A stretch of DNA of 6,317 nucleotides from JAUVZL01 sp965603515 (GTDB lineage Bacteria > Hydrothermota > Tepidihabitantia > SM23-42), in NCBI GenBank assembly GCA_965603515.1, contig CBFDDH010000065.1:1-6317 (forward strand). Direction: 5' to 3'. How positions within the stretch are numbered: position 1 is the first letter of the stretch; every line of letters begins with the position of its first letter. The position numbers and the translations under genes were made by a program. This document shows, one piece after another, positions 4,974 through 6,317 of the stretch. The notes below the pieces were generated by a model. That model made no database searches. It had not been told where the DNA came from and saw nothing but the letters and a program-made list of their open reading frames with translations.

Positions 4974-6317
4974 TTAAATGCTTATTTGCGTCATACTCTG
5001 TGGTATATCGACATCGATATGCTCAGCAGTTTGGATATCTCTTTGCAGCGCAAGGGCTGCTTCAATGTCACCATGGATCAGGAAAATTTTCTTTAGCCGA
5101 CGACTATTACAGCCTTTTACATACTCACACAGCTCATCACCGTCGGCGTGGGCTGATAGACCACCCATAAAATAAACTTTGGCGCGCACCTTATAATCGT
5201 CATTGAATATCCATACTTTGCTCGCACCTTCCAAAATCTTTCTACCCAGTGTACCGCGTGCCTGAAAACCAGTCATGACGATGATGGTATTATCTTTTTC
5301 AATGGAGTGAATGAGATGGTGCGTTACACGACCGCCTTCGCACATGCCGGATGCTGCCATTATTATCATTGATCCGCTTTGCCTGTTTAAACTCTTGGAC
5401 TCTTTTGAATCCTTAATATAGTTCAGGTCTGCGAAATTGAACGGATCCTCATCAATGAAAATCTGGTACGTTTCTTTGTCAAAACACTCGGGGTGGTTTC
5501 TAAACACATCCGTGACATTGGATGCTAATGGACTGTCTACGTAAACTGGTATATCCTTGAGACTACCGTCATCATAGAGGTTCTTGAGCATGGTTACTAG
5601 AACCTGAGTTCTCTCCACTGCAAAGGCGGGGATGATTATCTTGCCGTTTTTTTGTCTGCCTTTTTCTAGGATATCCCTGAATTCATCAGTCATCCCTTCA
5701 ATAGATTTGTGGGTTCTGCCACCATAGGTAGATTCAAGAATCAGGTAGTCGATATCTTTTATGACTGTAGGATCTTTTATGATCGGCATATTTTTTCTTC
5801 CAAGGTCACCGCTGAAAAGAACTTTCTTGCCATCTGCCTCAAGAAGGATCATTGATGACCCCAGGATGTGACCGGCATCATAAAGAGTTGCCCTTACACC
5901 ATTTACTGGTTCAAAAGTCTCTTTATAGTTAACCGCAGAGAAGCTTTTGATGGTTTGTTCAGCGTCTGCAACCGTGTATAGAGGTTCTATTAAAGGCAAA
6001 CCTTTCTGTTTATGTTTTTTATTCAAATACGCGATATCGTATTCTTGGATTTTGGCTGAATCGATAAGTAAAAGTGAGGCAATATCTTTAGTCGCGTCCG
6101 TGCTGTAAATCGGACCACAGAAACCGCGTTTTACTAAATTGGGTAGATTCCCAGAGTGGTCAATGTGTGCATGGGAAAGGATTACTGCCTTGATGTCCTT
6201 TGGTTTAAAAGGAAAAATTCGGTTTATACGTTCAGCTTCTTCACGGTGCCCCTGGTATAAGCCGCATTCGAGCAGAAACTTCTGGTTATTGTATTCAAAG
6301 AGATGGAGCGATCCGGT
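4974..6317 (-). CDS. Beta-CASP metallo-beta-lactamase (RNA-processing type), 5' partial
   Basis: This is a Zn-dependent MBL-fold hydrolase of the beta-CASP/RMMBL group (COG1236, CPSF73/YSH1-like), probably a cytoplasmic ribonuclease. The frame stays open from the stop at 4974 to the window edge: 447 residues, beginning TGSLHLFEY. Relatives start with a 'V-T-G-S' strand, so only about a dozen residues are missing. The MBL motifs are HAHIDH (49-54), the His of AGHILGSS (H150) and the Asp of FSGDLGR (D171). The beta-CASP motifs are the Glu of LESTYGG (E195), the His of LSAHAD (H390) and the His of LIHGD (H415). SGMCEGGR and a following HHL, typical of the family, are also present. All metal-site motifs are intact, so it should be active. 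The first motif reads LLECG, where many relatives have Asp. A TTG at 6026 is not the start, because the first zinc motif lies upstream of it. Its own start and promoter are outside the window. Confidence 0.92.
   Translation of the reverse strand, partial: TGSLHLFEYNNQKFLLECGLYQGHREEAERINRIFPFKPKDIKAVILSHAHIDHSGNLPNLVKRGFCGPIYSTDATKDIASLLLIDSAKIQEYDIAYLNKKHKQKGLPLIEPLYTVADAEQTIKSFSAVNYKETFEPVNGVRATLYDAGHILGSSMILLEADGKKVLFSGDLGRKNMPIIKDPTVIKDIDYLILESTYGGRTHKSIEGMTDEFRDILEKGRQKNGKIIIPAFAVERTQVLVTMLKNLYDDGSLKDIPVYVDSPLASNVTDVFRNHPECFDKETYQIFIDEDPFNFADLNYIKDSKESKSLNRQSGSMIIMAASGMCEGGRVTHHLIHSIEKDNTIIVMTGFQARGTLGRKILEGASKVWIFNDDYKVRAKVYFMGGLSAHADGDELCEYVKGCNSRRLKKIFLIHGDIEAALALQRDIQTAEHIDVDIPQSMTQISI

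Noticed and set aside
4974..6026. A 350-residue hydrolase starting at the TTG at 6026
   Set aside because: The frame continues upstream to the window edge and includes HAHIDH, the essential metal-binding motif, so the gene is 5' partial rather than starting at 6026.

Overview
The window carries five protein-coding genes, all on the minus strand, in three blocks separated by intergenic DNA rich in inverted repeats. By eye the sequence is AT-rich. It uses ATG, GTG and TTG starts, has a bacterial lipoprotein signal, and has sigma70-like promoters with TATAAT-type -10 boxes. The proteins look bacterial. The combination of an SbsA-type Ig-like lipoprotein, a vWA/GATase-like membrane protein and a beta-CASP hydrolase would fit an uncultivated bacterium such as candidate division WOR-3 or a relative. 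That placement is a guess from style, not evidence.

Right block (4974-6317): a metallo-beta-lactamase/beta-CASP RNA-processing-type hydrolase whose N-terminal dozen or so residues lie beyond the right edge. Middle block (3948-4775): a single NAD(P)-binding Rossmann/DUF2520 protein read from its own promoter, which sits so close to the GTG that the mRNA is probably leaderless. Left block (182-3562): a three-gene operon with overlapping ends, consisting of an Ig-like lipoprotein, a three-TM protein with a vWA domain and a GATase-like domain, and a COG2426/PF06695 'small multidrug export' membrane protein. It also starts from a promoter that would give a leaderless mRNA. The second and third genes are joined by 20-bp and 4-bp overlaps, and the third has a strong Shine-Dalgarno site. 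The operon appears to make a cell-envelope set: an anchored surface protein, a large membrane-anchored binding protein and a small membrane protein.

The intergenic regions hold most of the unexplained structure. Between the lipoprotein promoter and the DUF2520 gene (3596-3947) lies a roughly 111-bp element of four nested or adjacent inverted repeats that can be drawn as a cloverleaf, followed by a second imperfect palindrome of about 66 bp. A hairpin core of that second palindrome recurs beyond the operon end (113-134). None of these hairpins has a U-tract, so they are not ordinary intrinsic terminators. They look like members of a dispersed palindromic repeat family. No RNA gene, CRISPR array, transposase or phage gene was seen.
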